From contig PCUW01000002.1 of the NCBI GenBank assembly GCA_002787775.1, forward strand, positions 60,498-124,497: DNA of 64,000 nucleotides, given 5' to 3'. Of this stretch, positions 39,058-48,195 are shown piece by piece. Under the pieces are notes generated by a model. It worked only from the letters and a program-made list of their open reading frames with translations. It searched no databases and was not told the origin of the DNA. The DNA comes from Bdellovibrionales bacterium CG12_big_fil_rev_8_21_14_0_65_38_15. GTDB taxonomy: Bacteria > Bdellovibrionota > Bacteriovoracia > Bacteriovoracales > Bacteriovoracaceae. The position numbers and the translations under genes are program-made. How positions within the stretch are numbered: position 1 is the first letter of the stretch; each line of letters opens with the position of its first letter.

Positions 39058-39675
39058 CTATCTTTGGCTAGAAACAAATAATAAGTTGATCTTACCTTTC
39101 AAAATACTTTGATCGATACGATTTTCAATTCTCATCCCACTGACTTTGATACGTTCTCTTTCTTCAAGATTCTTAACTAGTTCGGTGAACTGTTCAGTCG
39201 ATAGTTTATCAAAGCTAATGGCGGCGTCGTAAGACTTAAGGCTGCCAGCAGCTTTGCCTTCTTGAAAGCTAGTTACAGTCACAATACTTGTTGGTATGCG
39301 AATACGGCCTAAAACATTTGCAATACGAGTTTGTAGTTCTGATTGAGCAGAGATTGGAGCTTGTAAGACGATCTCACGACCCTTGTTGTCACTTTCAATT
39401 CTTTTGCTATTAAACAATTCAATCTGACTTAAAATTTCATTTTTGTTTTCAATATTTGAGCGAAGAGATGAATTCATTAACCAGACCACCATTAAAAGTA
39501 GAACTGGAATAAATAACAAAAGATAAGACATCGTAAGATTAGCAATTTTTTGTTGTTGATCAGTTAATTTGCCAACCACAGATTGAAATTGGCCATAGAA
39601 TGCTTGGTTTTTAAGTTGGTCTACCAGCTTAAAAAGTGCTTCATCTAGTTGTTGAAATGGAGATTTCTTATTCAT
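39058..39675 (-). CDS. gspM: Type II secretion GspM-like
   Basis: 205 aa; one TM (MSYLLLFIPVLLLMVVWLM) and periplasmic domain; operon position. Confidence 0.7.
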   Translation of the reverse strand: MNKKSPFQQLDEALFKLVDQLKNQAFYGQFQSVVGKLTDQQQKIANLTMSYLLLFIPVLLLMVVWLMNSSLRSNIENKNEILSQIELFNSKRIESDNKGREIVLQAPISAQSELQTRIANVLGRIRIPTSIVTVTSFQEGKAAGSLKSYDAAISFDKLSTEQFTELVKNLEERERIKVSGMRIENRIDQSILKGKINLLFVSSQR

Positions 39676-39682
39676 AACAGTC

Positions 39683-41263
39683 TCAATACTTAAAAGTAAT
39701 TGTTACTTCTTTACTACTATTACCAGGTCCTGAAGCGTAATCAGTTAAGTTTGCACTTGAAAGAGCGGCTTGGGCCTTCATTAGATCGTCATTATTATCA
39801 GAAGTTAACACTAGTCTGGCGTTACCATTTTCTGCTTCAAAATAGGCAACCTTAGTCGTTCCTGCTTGAGCGAGAGCTTGGCTTACTTCAACTAATGGAG
39901 CGATGGCTTTTTCTTTGATAGCGGACTGAACCAATGAAACTTCTTGGCTCATTTCTAAATTCTTCTTTTTAAGTGCAGCTAGAATTCGTTTTGGTTGTGA
40001 AGGGTAGTAACGTCTTTCGGTCACAGGGATACCAAGAGTTGGTGTCTTTAGTGAGCGAATAACTTCAGCATCAACTAATTTATTTTCACGCTCTAGAAAA
40101 ACAAATCTTTCAACCATCATGAAGGTTATAAGTAATAAGCAAATAGCAGCCGTTCTTACAGCTAAAAAGCTAATTGAATATAATGGCAGTTGACCTGACA
40201 TCGTATTGGCAAAAGCTCCTGATAAGAAATTTGGAATTATTTCTTTATCAAGCTGAGAGATACCCATCATGTTAACACTAGACATACTTAATGATGAATC
40301 TTCAAACGAATCATCACTACCTTGAACCCATGTTGAGTAATCTAAAAGTTCAACTCTTACACCAATCGCTTGAGATAAGAAGTTGGCAATATTATTAATC
40401 CTTGAAGAACCACCGCAAAGATAGATCGTCTCAACTGACTGGCCGTACTTAACTCTAAAGCCAAGTTCCCAGCGCTTAATTTCTGAAATCAAAGGCCACA
40501 GAGTTTGCTTCATAATATTAGCAAACTCACGTTGCTCTGCTGAAACCTCGTTGTACTGCGCATCTGTAAGGAAAAAAGCATTAGCCTGTTTATAGGCAAC
40601 GGCCTCAGCTAGTGGAATCGCATATGTTTTAGAAATAACATCGTCAATGATTCGTCCCGCTGTATGAGAGATATGATTTGAGACGACTTCGGCGCCATTG
40701 ATGAAGTAACCCTTAGTGGTGGAGTGACCAATATCAATAATGGCATAAGGCTGGTTTGCAGCATTGACTCTAGCAAACGAGTCATAAAAATTAAGTTCAG
40801 AAGCTAGAAGCCCTGGAAGAATTTCACTCTTTTCTAATTTTTCGTGAAAGGCTTCAAAGTCATCAACTTTTGAAATTGAAACCAAAGCATCGAAGCTATC
40901 GTTTCTTTTTCTCATCGACGTTGTGTAATGAGCTTTTGAAATGAGAAAGGGAAGGTTTTCATCTAATTGAAAAGGAACCATGAGTTCCGCTTTCTTTTTG
41001 CTGGCAATTGGTAAATGCAAATAACGAGAGGTCACCATTTGTGAAGGCACCTGCATGATGACTTTGCTTTCTGTGCCGTCTTCTAAATAACTTTTGATAA
41101 TGGAGAGTTGGACATCTTGAATAGTGTCTTCAGGGCCAAACTGGCTTAGAACTTTTTGCAGAGGAATTTCTCTATGACTGATAAGAGAAAAATTCTTTTT
41201 GCTTGGATTACATTCAAGAAACTTAATAGAGTAAGTTCCAATGTCGATACAAAGCACGCTCAA
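39683..41263 (-). CDS. gspL: Type II secretion GspL / PilM-like actin-fold protein
   Basis: 526 aa; MSVLCIDIGTYSIKFLEC, AIIDIGHSTTKGYFI, YLCGGSSRI; TM then periplasmic domain. Confidence 0.82.
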   Translation of the reverse strand: MSVLCIDIGTYSIKFLECNPSKKNFSLISHREIPLQKVLSQFGPEDTIQDVQLSIIKSYLEDGTESKVIMQVPSQMVTSRYLHLPIASKKKAELMVPFQLDENLPFLISKAHYTTSMRKRNDSFDALVSISKVDDFEAFHEKLEKSEILPGLLASELNFYDSFARVNAANQPYAIIDIGHSTTKGYFINGAEVVSNHISHTAGRIIDDVISKTYAIPLAEAVAYKQANAFFLTDAQYNEVSAEQREFANIMKQTLWPLISEIKRWELGFRVKYGQSVETIYLCGGSSRINNIANFLSQAIGVRVELLDYSTWVQGSDDSFEDSSLSMSSVNMMGISQLDKEIIPNFLSGAFANTMSGQLPLYSISFLAVRTAAICLLLITFMMVERFVFLERENKLVDAEVIRSLKTPTLGIPVTERRYYPSQPKRILAALKKKNLEMSQEVSLVQSAIKEKAIAPLVEVSQALAQAGTTKVAYFEAENGNARLVLTSDNNDDLMKAQAALSSANLTDYASGPGNSSKEVTITFKY

Positions 41264-41358
41264 AAAAAGACCTCCTGTCTAACCCCGTCTTAGAAAACTA
41301 GTGTCCACCCTAAAATGATACGGGAAAAGTCAGATAAGTGAAAGAATTGTATGTCTGA

Positions 41359-42651
41359 CTAACTTGGACGGATTTCGATTACTCGAGGCTCAAGTAGTTG
41401 CGTAGGGGCAGGTGTTGGAGTCGGCGTCGGTTGTGGTGGAGGTTGCAATTCGTCTGGATCGGGCGTTGGAGTCGGCTTAGGCTTAGCTGGCTCAGGTGCT
41501 GTTGGAAGATCAATCCAAGCCGTAATTTCATACTCAGAGCGATTGTAAATCCCTTTGCTGACGACTTTAAATAATTTTCCAGCTACTCCAAGTTTAATTC
41601 CTAGATCAGCAAACTCTTTGATACGAGTTTCATAATCAGCTTCACTAGTAATCGCCAATCTTCCAGTCACAAGGGACTTAAATTCTTCTACGGCTTTGAA
41701 TGGATGTGGTTCATCACCTAGCTCAGCATTACCATCACGCCATTTAAAGAATTCTTCGGCCTGTTCTGGAGTAATTTCTGGAAAGAGTAATTGTAATTGA
41801 TCTTTAGTCATTTCATTAAGTGGAATGACACTGACTTCATGGACAGTCAGACGATCCTTAACCAGATCAACAATGGCATCGTTCCAACCCTGTAGAGTAT
41901 AAAGTTCATCAATTGAGGTAAAAGGCGCATGTCTTGGAGTAACATTTTTATCAGAGTATAGGGCAGCAATATTACCAACTAGAGGATCTTCTATTGAATC
42001 TGGAGGATTGACCACATACTTAAGTTCTTTTACTAAAAGCTCTGGATCTGCTTCGCCGTAGATCAGGTCAAAGTTTTCATTTGTTTCACGTTCATCTTGT
42101 AATTCTTTTTCAAACATCTCGGTGAATTTTTTCTCAATAATATTATGTGGAGCTTTTTCTGGATCAGGTTGTTGAGCTGACTGACCTGACTGAGAGTCTG
42201 GGTCAACAGTGGGTTGGATTAAAGTATTTGGATTTAAAAAGCCCGAGACGGCTTGAATGCTCAAACTGATTTGTCCTTGAATTAAGCTATCATCGACAAA
42301 TTTAGTTAAAGCTTCTTTTTGAATAGCAGATGAATTACCCGGAATAGGAATTGGAAAAATAAACGGTTGGGTCACAACATTTTCTAGCATCGATGGCTTA
42401 ATAATATCTTTGACCGAAGGATTTGTTTCTAACGTGTTTAAGGCTTGGCGATAAATTCTAAGTTTAGTCAAAGCCAGAGTTATTCCTGCTTCTGCATTTA
42501 ATCTAGCTTGTTCGCGCTCTTGAAAATTATAAATTTTAATTTTATTAAGCTTCGTCTCAAAGGTGAAGTCGGCCAAAAGATAAGACAAGATGGCAATGGT
42601 ACTAATGACCATTAAAATAGCGACACCTTGTTGGTTTTTAACTGGTTTCAT
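41359..42651 (-). CDS. gspK: Type II secretion minor pseudopilin GspK
   Basis: 430 aa; NQQGVAILMVISTIAILSYL prepilin N-terminus, helix-hairpin-helix-like region; Pro-rich C-tail. Confidence 0.85.
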   Translation of the reverse strand: MKPVKNQQGVAILMVISTIAILSYLLADFTFETKLNKIKIYNFQEREQARLNAEAGITLALTKLRIYRQALNTLETNPSVKDIIKPSMLENVVTQPFIFPIPIPGNSSAIQKEALTKFVDDSLIQGQISLSIQAVSGFLNPNTLIQPTVDPDSQSGQSAQQPDPEKAPHNIIEKKFTEMFEKELQDERETNENFDLIYGEADPELLVKELKYVVNPPDSIEDPLVGNIAALYSDKNVTPRHAPFTSIDELYTLQGWNDAIVDLVKDRLTVHEVSVIPLNEMTKDQLQLLFPEITPEQAEEFFKWRDGNAELGDEPHPFKAVEEFKSLVTGRLAITSEADYETRIKEFADLGIKLGVAGKLFKVVSKGIYNRSEYEITAWIDLPTAPEPAKPKPTPTPDPDELQPPPQPTPTPTPAPTQLLEPRVIEIRPS

Positions 42652-43535
42652 TCATCACCCTCATCAGGAGGAGGAATAATACCGCCAGTGCCACCACCAC
42701 CGGAGCCAGATGTGTTGGTCTTTCTAAAGATTTGCTTCTCTTCTTCGTCTTTTTTTGTATCAAATTTAGGCCATAACGGACGGATGATTCTTTCAAAAAC
42801 TTGCTCTTGGCCATCAGAGTCGATCCATGTCACTTTAGCTTTAACAATCTTTAAAATATCTTTTTCACTTGAATCATTAAGTCGATCAACGAATTTTTCA
42901 CTACGTTGATCCCAAAAGAAAAACTCTAAGGCTTTAACACTTCTAAGTAGAACTTGAGGGGCACTTTCATCAAAATTAAATTGATCTTCCCAAAGGTCGG
43001 TATTTTGAATCGTTCTAATCCATTCATATTCACCTTCAGGGATGGTTTCTTCTGAGGTTACGACTTTATCTTTTTTTCTAAGCGAGTGTTTAACCCAGGC
43101 ATAGCGAGATTGTTTAGAGTCTTGAAGCTTTCTTCGGTTGGCCGCCGTAAAAAAGATGAGCTCTGATTTTTCTTCAGAAATAACGGCTGGGGCGGCACGA
43201 CCAGTGACTGATTCAAACGGAAAGCGCTCATTAGCTTTAAATTTTGAGGGTACAAACTCTCGTTGTTCTTGCTGGGCTTGCTCTCTAGCGATGGTGGCAT
43301 TGTATTTAGCATGGGCGTAAAGTGGTGACCATGCTTGAGCAAGATCAGATTGTAGGCGATCAAGGGCCCTCATGACTTGAACAAAGGATTTGTCTTCTTT
43401 AAGCACTCGATCTTTTGTTTCGATACTGTTTGAGACGATGGTGTAAATACCGACCATTAAAAAAGCTAAGATGGTAATGGCGATTAAAACTTCGATAAGA
43501 GTAAAACCGCGCTGTGATTTCAATAGATTTTTCAT
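42648..43535 (-). CDS. gspJ: Type II secretion pseudopilin GspJ
   Basis: 295 aa; SQRGFTLIEVLIAITILAFLMVGIY. Confidence 0.88.
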   Translation of the reverse strand: MKNLLKSQRGFTLIEVLIAITILAFLMVGIYTIVSNSIETKDRVLKEDKSFVQVMRALDRLQSDLAQAWSPLYAHAKYNATIAREQAQQEQREFVPSKFKANERFPFESVTGRAAPAVISEEKSELIFFTAANRRKLQDSKQSRYAWVKHSLRKKDKVVTSEETIPEGEYEWIRTIQNTDLWEDQFNFDESAPQVLLRSVKALEFFFWDQRSEKFVDRLNDSSEKDILKIVKAKVTWIDSDGQEQVFERIIRPLWPKFDTKKDEEEKQIFRKTNTSGSGGGGTGGIIPPPDEGDE

Positions 43536-44023
43536 CAGTATTGAAACCTCACGGTCGCTTTATCATTTTGTAGCCAAGTCGATAGGCTTGAAGTCTGACC
43601 TGTCTCTTTGTTTTTGACGGTGACTCGAACCTGCCACAGCATCTTTTCAAGATTCTCTTTTATTCTAGAATAAACACGATTTTGAGTTTCTTGCTCTGCC
43701 GGAACTTCTTCTTGGCCTGAAGCTGCGGTAAACTCTGGAATTTCAAATTTTTTAAATTCCACACTCCATTCATAGTTTTGTTCTTCTTCAAATGTCTTGG
43801 TATCGATATTTGAAGTTAATGATTCAGAAAACTCTGGAGGATTATTGATAATTTCGGAGAGTTTATTGTTGGCGAGAGTAAACATACGTTGCTCTTCTCG
43901 CATTGATGTAGAATCTAGAATGTTGCCACCTTGTCCCGAAACAAAGGCGACGATGAATACACCAAAGATCGCTAAGGCAATCATCACTTCAATGAGAGTA
44001 AATCCTTTTTGATTATTTCTCAT
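43535..44023 (-). CDS. gspI: Type II secretion pseudopilin GspI
   Basis: 162 aa; NQKGFTLIEVMIALAIFGVFIVAFV. Confidence 0.88.
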   Translation of the reverse strand: MRNNQKGFTLIEVMIALAIFGVFIVAFVSGQGGNILDSTSMREEQRMFTLANNKLSEIINNPPEFSESLTSNIDTKTFEEEQNYEWSVEFKKFEIPEFTAASGQEEVPAEQETQNRVYSRIKENLEKMLWQVRVTVKNKETGQTSSLSTWLQNDKATVRFQY

Positions 44024-44687
44024 TTAGCCAGTCCTTAAAAAGATCGTTGGCTTTTTCTAAACGATTGGCAAAAGACGAATTGTTTTCAACTTTATAATAA
44101 TTAAGATCGATTTGATCAGTAAATGCTTCACTAGTGAGGACCGCAATTTCTTGATCTGTTGAAATAGCGATAAAAGCAGCATCACGCTCGCCAGTCGGGT
44201 AGACATAGATTGAGGCGTTGCCTTCGGGAATGAATTTTCCAGTCACTTTTGTACCAACACCAAGAACGCGAATAGGCTCTTCAATTTTTAATGTATCTTC
44301 AGAAAGTTCTTTAATACGATTAAAATCTTTATCAACTTTTTTATTAGCTTCAAGCCTAGCTTCTTGTTCGGCCAAACTTTCAACGAGATCAATTTTTACT
44401 AACGCCGTTGGAATAACAAAGTCCGCATCTGGCCCGTATTCAACAGCAAACTCTTGAACTTCACCATCAAGCTTGAAATTGACACGTGTAATGACATTTC
44501 TTAGAGCTGCTTCATCGACACTAAGTCTGAGGCTGCGCTCAATCATGGAGGTGGATTCTTCAAGTTTACTTCGAGAGGAAAATCCGTCGCCGACGACGAC
44601 GGTTAAGACTAAAGAAACCAGGGCCAAAGCGACGAGAATTTCGATTAAGCTAAAGCCCTTTTGCGATTGATGAATTCTTTGAATCAG
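44013..44687 (-). CDS. gspH: Type II secretion pseudopilin GspH (non-ATG start upstream of the ORF-track start)
   Basis: In-frame extension upstream of 44627 encodes LIQRIHQSQKGFSLIEILVALALVSLV, a prepilin motif missing from the tracked ORF; best start is CTG at 44687-44685 (ATT also possible). Confidence 0.82.
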   Translation of the reverse strand: MIQRIHQSQKGFSLIEILVALALVSLVLTVVVGDGFSSRSKLEESTSMIERSLRLSVDEAALRNVITRVNFKLDGEVQEFAVEYGPDADFVIPTALVKIDLVESLAEQEARLEANKKVDKDFNRIKELSEDTLKIEEPIRVLGVGTKVTGKFIPEGNASIYVYPTGERDAAFIAISTDQEIAVLTSEAFTDQIDLNYYKVENNSSFANRLEKANDLFKDWLNEK

Positions 44688-45202
44688 AATTCAGCTCCCT
44701 CTGCGGAGTCACCCTGTTGCTCAGCTCCAGCAGGAGGTCTAAACCAAATATCAAGTCCTTCATCTTCACCACCCTCGGCTAGATCAGAACCATAAGAAAC
44801 CATATTAAATTTATTACCTTCATTAACGTAACCATAGAAATTATCCCATGGATCGTTTGGAACTGAGCCTGTGCCGCCGATGAATCCATCAGGTGGATAG
44901 TTTTTACATTCACGACCAACACTTGGTTTTGAAGATAAAGCTTCTAGACCTTGCTCAGTCTCTGGATAGAAACCACACTTTCTTCTAAATTCCTGCAGTC
45001 TTTCTGCTAGTTGGTTCATTTGAATTTTAGCAGCAGAAACTTTTCCTTCATGAAGACTTTGAAAGATCTTACCAGCAACGAAAGTACCGGCAATACCTAA
45101 AAGAGTTAACGCCACTAAGATTTCGACCAACGAGAAACCGCGCTGAGAACGAAGAGCAGTTTTAAAAGTTTTATGAGAATTTGATAAGCGCGCAAGCAAC
45201 AT
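44684..45202 (-). CDS. gspG: Type II secretion major pseudopilin GspG
   Basis: 172 aa; SQRGFSLVEILVALTLLGIAG; CGFYPETEQGLEALSSKP...DPWDNFYGYV. Confidence 0.95.
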   Translation of the reverse strand: MLLARLSNSHKTFKTALRSQRGFSLVEILVALTLLGIAGTFVAGKIFQSLHEGKVSAAKIQMNQLAERLQEFRRKCGFYPETEQGLEALSSKPSVGRECKNYPPDGFIGGTGSVPNDPWDNFYGYVNEGNKFNMVSYGSDLAEGGEDEGLDIWFRPPAGAEQQGDSAEGAEF

Positions 45203-45234
45203 GAAGTCTCCTTAACATTAAATACAAAATTAGA

Positions 45235-46452
45235 TTATCGTATGGTGTTGAGTTCCATCATCGGTACAACAACAGAGAACACAACAAAAGCTACGACTAC
45301 ACCCATTACGACCATCATTATAGGCTCTAGGGTAGATGTGAGTCCACTAAGTTTCGAATCAACTTGTTCTTCATAATTTTCTGCAACAATTTGCAGCATC
45401 GTTTCAAGCTCACCAGATTTCTCACCGAGTCGCACCATATGGGTCACCATTGGTGGGAATAATCCCGAGCGAAGGAGTGGGCCAGACAGTGAAGCCCCTT
45501 CTTTGACGGCATCTCTTGAGTCGGCCACGGCTTTTTGCATGTGGACGTTTCCGATCAAGTTTTTAACAATATTCATTGAGACGAGGATCGGCACACCAGA
45601 GTTGAGCAGTGTGGCAAGTGTTGAACAAAATCTTGATACGTTAATCATCATGACAATTTCAGAGATAATTGGTGCCTTAAGCAAAAACATATCCCATTTA
45701 GCTCGGCCTTTTACACTGGCTTTCCATCGATTAAATAAGTTCCAGGCCACAAAAAAGCTAATAATAACGGCCCACCACCAATTGGTTAAAAAATTTGAAA
45801 TCCAAATACAGATTTCAGTTTGAAGTGGCAGTGCTTTTTTCATAGAAACAAAGATTTTAGTAATCTTTGGAATTACAAAAATAAAGATAATGGAAATCAT
45901 GACGGTTCCAACAAGCATCATAATCACAGGATAGGTCATTGAACCTTTGATTTTTCTAGCAAGCTTCACTTGTGCTTCAGTGAACTCTGCAAGTCTGATG
46001 AGTACGACTTCAAGTGTTCCCGAGGCTTCGCCGGCTTCAACCATATTCACATAAACGTTATTAAATGTTTTTGGATAATCGGCCAAGGCTTGAGCAAGAG
46101 AGAAACCTTCATTCACTTTTTGTCTGATTTCAGACAGGATAATTTGAAATTTTGGATTTTCGGTCTGATCCATCAAAGCGTTAAAGGCTTCAACAATTTG
46201 AACTTTTGCTTTAATAAGAGTGGCAAGCTGTCTTGTCATTAGAGCAAGCTCTTCTGTCGAGACTGCTTGACCAAAACTAAAACTTGAGGCAGTGGCTTTT
46301 TTAGCAGATGTAGATTTTTGCTCTTCGATTTCGATGAGCATGATGCCTAAGGTTTTTAGACGCTGTTTAGCCTGCGAAAGACCTTCGGCAGTGACATTGT
46401 CTTTAACTTCTTTTCCTGTAGAAGTTAGTCCTTTATAAGCATAAATTGGCAT
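45235..46452 (-). CDS. gspF: Type II secretion inner-membrane protein GspF
   Basis: 405 aa; MPIYAYKGLTSTGKEVKDNVTAEG; duplicated T2SSF domains. Confidence 0.95.
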   Translation of the reverse strand: MPIYAYKGLTSTGKEVKDNVTAEGLSQAKQRLKTLGIMLIEIEEQKSTSAKKATASSFSFGQAVSTEELALMTRQLATLIKAKVQIVEAFNALMDQTENPKFQIILSEIRQKVNEGFSLAQALADYPKTFNNVYVNMVEAGEASGTLEVVLIRLAEFTEAQVKLARKIKGSMTYPVIMMLVGTVMISIIFIFVIPKITKIFVSMKKALPLQTEICIWISNFLTNWWWAVIISFFVAWNLFNRWKASVKGRAKWDMFLLKAPIISEIVMMINVSRFCSTLATLLNSGVPILVSMNIVKNLIGNVHMQKAVADSRDAVKEGASLSGPLLRSGLFPPMVTHMVRLGEKSGELETMLQIVAENYEEQVDSKLSGLTSTLEPIMMVVMGVVVAFVVFSVVVPMMELNTIR

Positions 46453-46454
46453 AA

Positions 46455-48191
46455 CTAATTTTCTTCTGTCATTTCATCTTGGTTAACAACACGAACCATC
46501 TCATCGACGGAAGTCACGCCGGTGCAAACTTTAAAGAAGGCATCTTCTTTTAATGTTTTCATTCCAAGCGACATGGCTAATTTTTTTAGAGTCGATGCAT
46601 CGGCTTTTTCTAAAATCAAAGGACGAATTTCGTCCGAGACAATAAGTAGCTCTGAAATTACTGATCGTCCTGCGTAACCTCTAAAATTACATTTTGGACA
46701 ACCAACAGCTTTAAAGATCGTGGCATTTGGTGGAACTTGACCAACGGCCAAAGCTTTAAGTTCTTCTTTAGTAATATCGTGAACTTCTTTACAATCAGGG
46801 CAAAGTGTTTGAACGAGTCGTTGTGCCAAGATGCCGGCCAAAGAAGACGCGATCAAAAATGGCTGAACTCCCATATCAATAAGTCTGTTCGGTGCACTGG
46901 CAGCATCATTGGTGTGAATAGTGGATAGAACAAAGTGACCTGTGAGTGACGCTTCAATTGCCATGTGAGCCGTTTCACCGTCACGTGTTTCCCCAACCAT
47001 GATGACATCAGGGTCTTGACGAACTATGGAGCGCAGAGCTCTAGCAAAGGTCAGATCAATTTTTGAATTCACCTGGATCTGGGAGATACCACCGATTTCA
47101 TATTCTACCGGATCTTCAACTGTAATAATCATTTTTTCAGGATCATTAATACGTGAAAGGATGGCAGATAGAGTGGTCGTTTTACCTGAACCAGTAGGTC
47201 CAGAAACATAAAGAACACCGTGTTTTCTTTTTGAAAGCTCATCAAGTTGCTTTAAAACTTTACCGTGAAAGCCAAGTTTTTCTAATTCAAGAATATTGGC
47301 ACTCTTTTCAAGAATACGCATAACAATACGTTCGCCGTTTTGAACGGGAACAGTTGATAGACGAATATCAATATCTTTACCGGCCATTTTAATTTTAATA
47401 CGACCATCTTGTGGTAGACGTTTTTCAGCAATATCAAGCTTGGCCATAACTTTAATACGTGAACTGACGGCAGCTTGAGTTTTAAGCGGTTGCCTTAAAA
47501 TTTCCGACATAATGCCGTTGATTCTAAAACGATAAGCCACTTCTTTTTCATAAGGCTCAACGTGAATATCAGAAGCCTTTTCTTTGACCGCTCTAAAAAT
47601 AATTGAGTTCACAAAACGAATGACTGGCGCTTCATCAGCTCCAGCGTCGAGAATATCAATCGGGCCATCAAGATCAAGGTTTTCATCAAACTCGTCTTCG
47701 AGACTATCAACGATATTTCGATTAGCTTTTTCGTAGACACGGTTAATCGCGTCTTGGATCTTAAGCGGAGACGTCACTATCGGAACGATCTCTTTTTTAA
47801 AAATTTCTTGAAGATCATTAAAAATATCCGGATTAAACGGATCAGTGACTAAGACTTGTAATGTGTAGTCCGTTTCCAAAAAGGGTAGGACTTCATGCTG
47901 TTTTGCATAGTTGATCGGAAGATCGTTAACCAGTTCAGGATTGATTTCATCAATTTTAAGATCCACTAAATAAGGAATCTCAATTTGATGACAGATCACT
48001 TTTACGATGTCATGAGGATGGATATAATTCTTTTTAAGAAGAATTTGTCCCACCATCATGCCAGATTCTTTTTGAAGATCTAAAGCCTCTTTTAGCTGAT
48101 CATCAGTTAAAGAAGTATGCTTGATCAAAAGCTGACCAATCTTTTCCTTTTGTCCCTCAAATCTAGTGAGGAGTTGATCCGTTAGTCTCAA
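46455..48191 (-). CDS. gspE: Type II secretion ATPase GspE
   Basis: 578 aa; SGPTGSGKTTTLSAIL, Asp box ITVEDPVEYEI, CPDC...CPKC zinc motif. Confidence 0.96.
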   Translation of the reverse strand: MRLTDQLLTRFEGQKEKIGQLLIKHTSLTDDQLKEALDLQKESGMMVGQILLKKNYIHPHDIVKVICHQIEIPYLVDLKIDEINPELVNDLPINYAKQHEVLPFLETDYTLQVLVTDPFNPDIFNDLQEIFKKEIVPIVTSPLKIQDAINRVYEKANRNIVDSLEDEFDENLDLDGPIDILDAGADEAPVIRFVNSIIFRAVKEKASDIHVEPYEKEVAYRFRINGIMSEILRQPLKTQAAVSSRIKVMAKLDIAEKRLPQDGRIKIKMAGKDIDIRLSTVPVQNGERIVMRILEKSANILELEKLGFHGKVLKQLDELSKRKHGVLYVSGPTGSGKTTTLSAILSRINDPEKMIITVEDPVEYEIGGISQIQVNSKIDLTFARALRSIVRQDPDVIMVGETRDGETAHMAIEASLTGHFVLSTIHTNDAASAPNRLIDMGVQPFLIASSLAGILAQRLVQTLCPDCKEVHDITKEELKALAVGQVPPNATIFKAVGCPKCNFRGYAGRSVISELLIVSDEIRPLILEKADASTLKKLAMSLGMKTLKEDAFFKVCTGVTSVDEMVRVVNQDEMTEEN

Positions 48192-48195
48192 CTTA

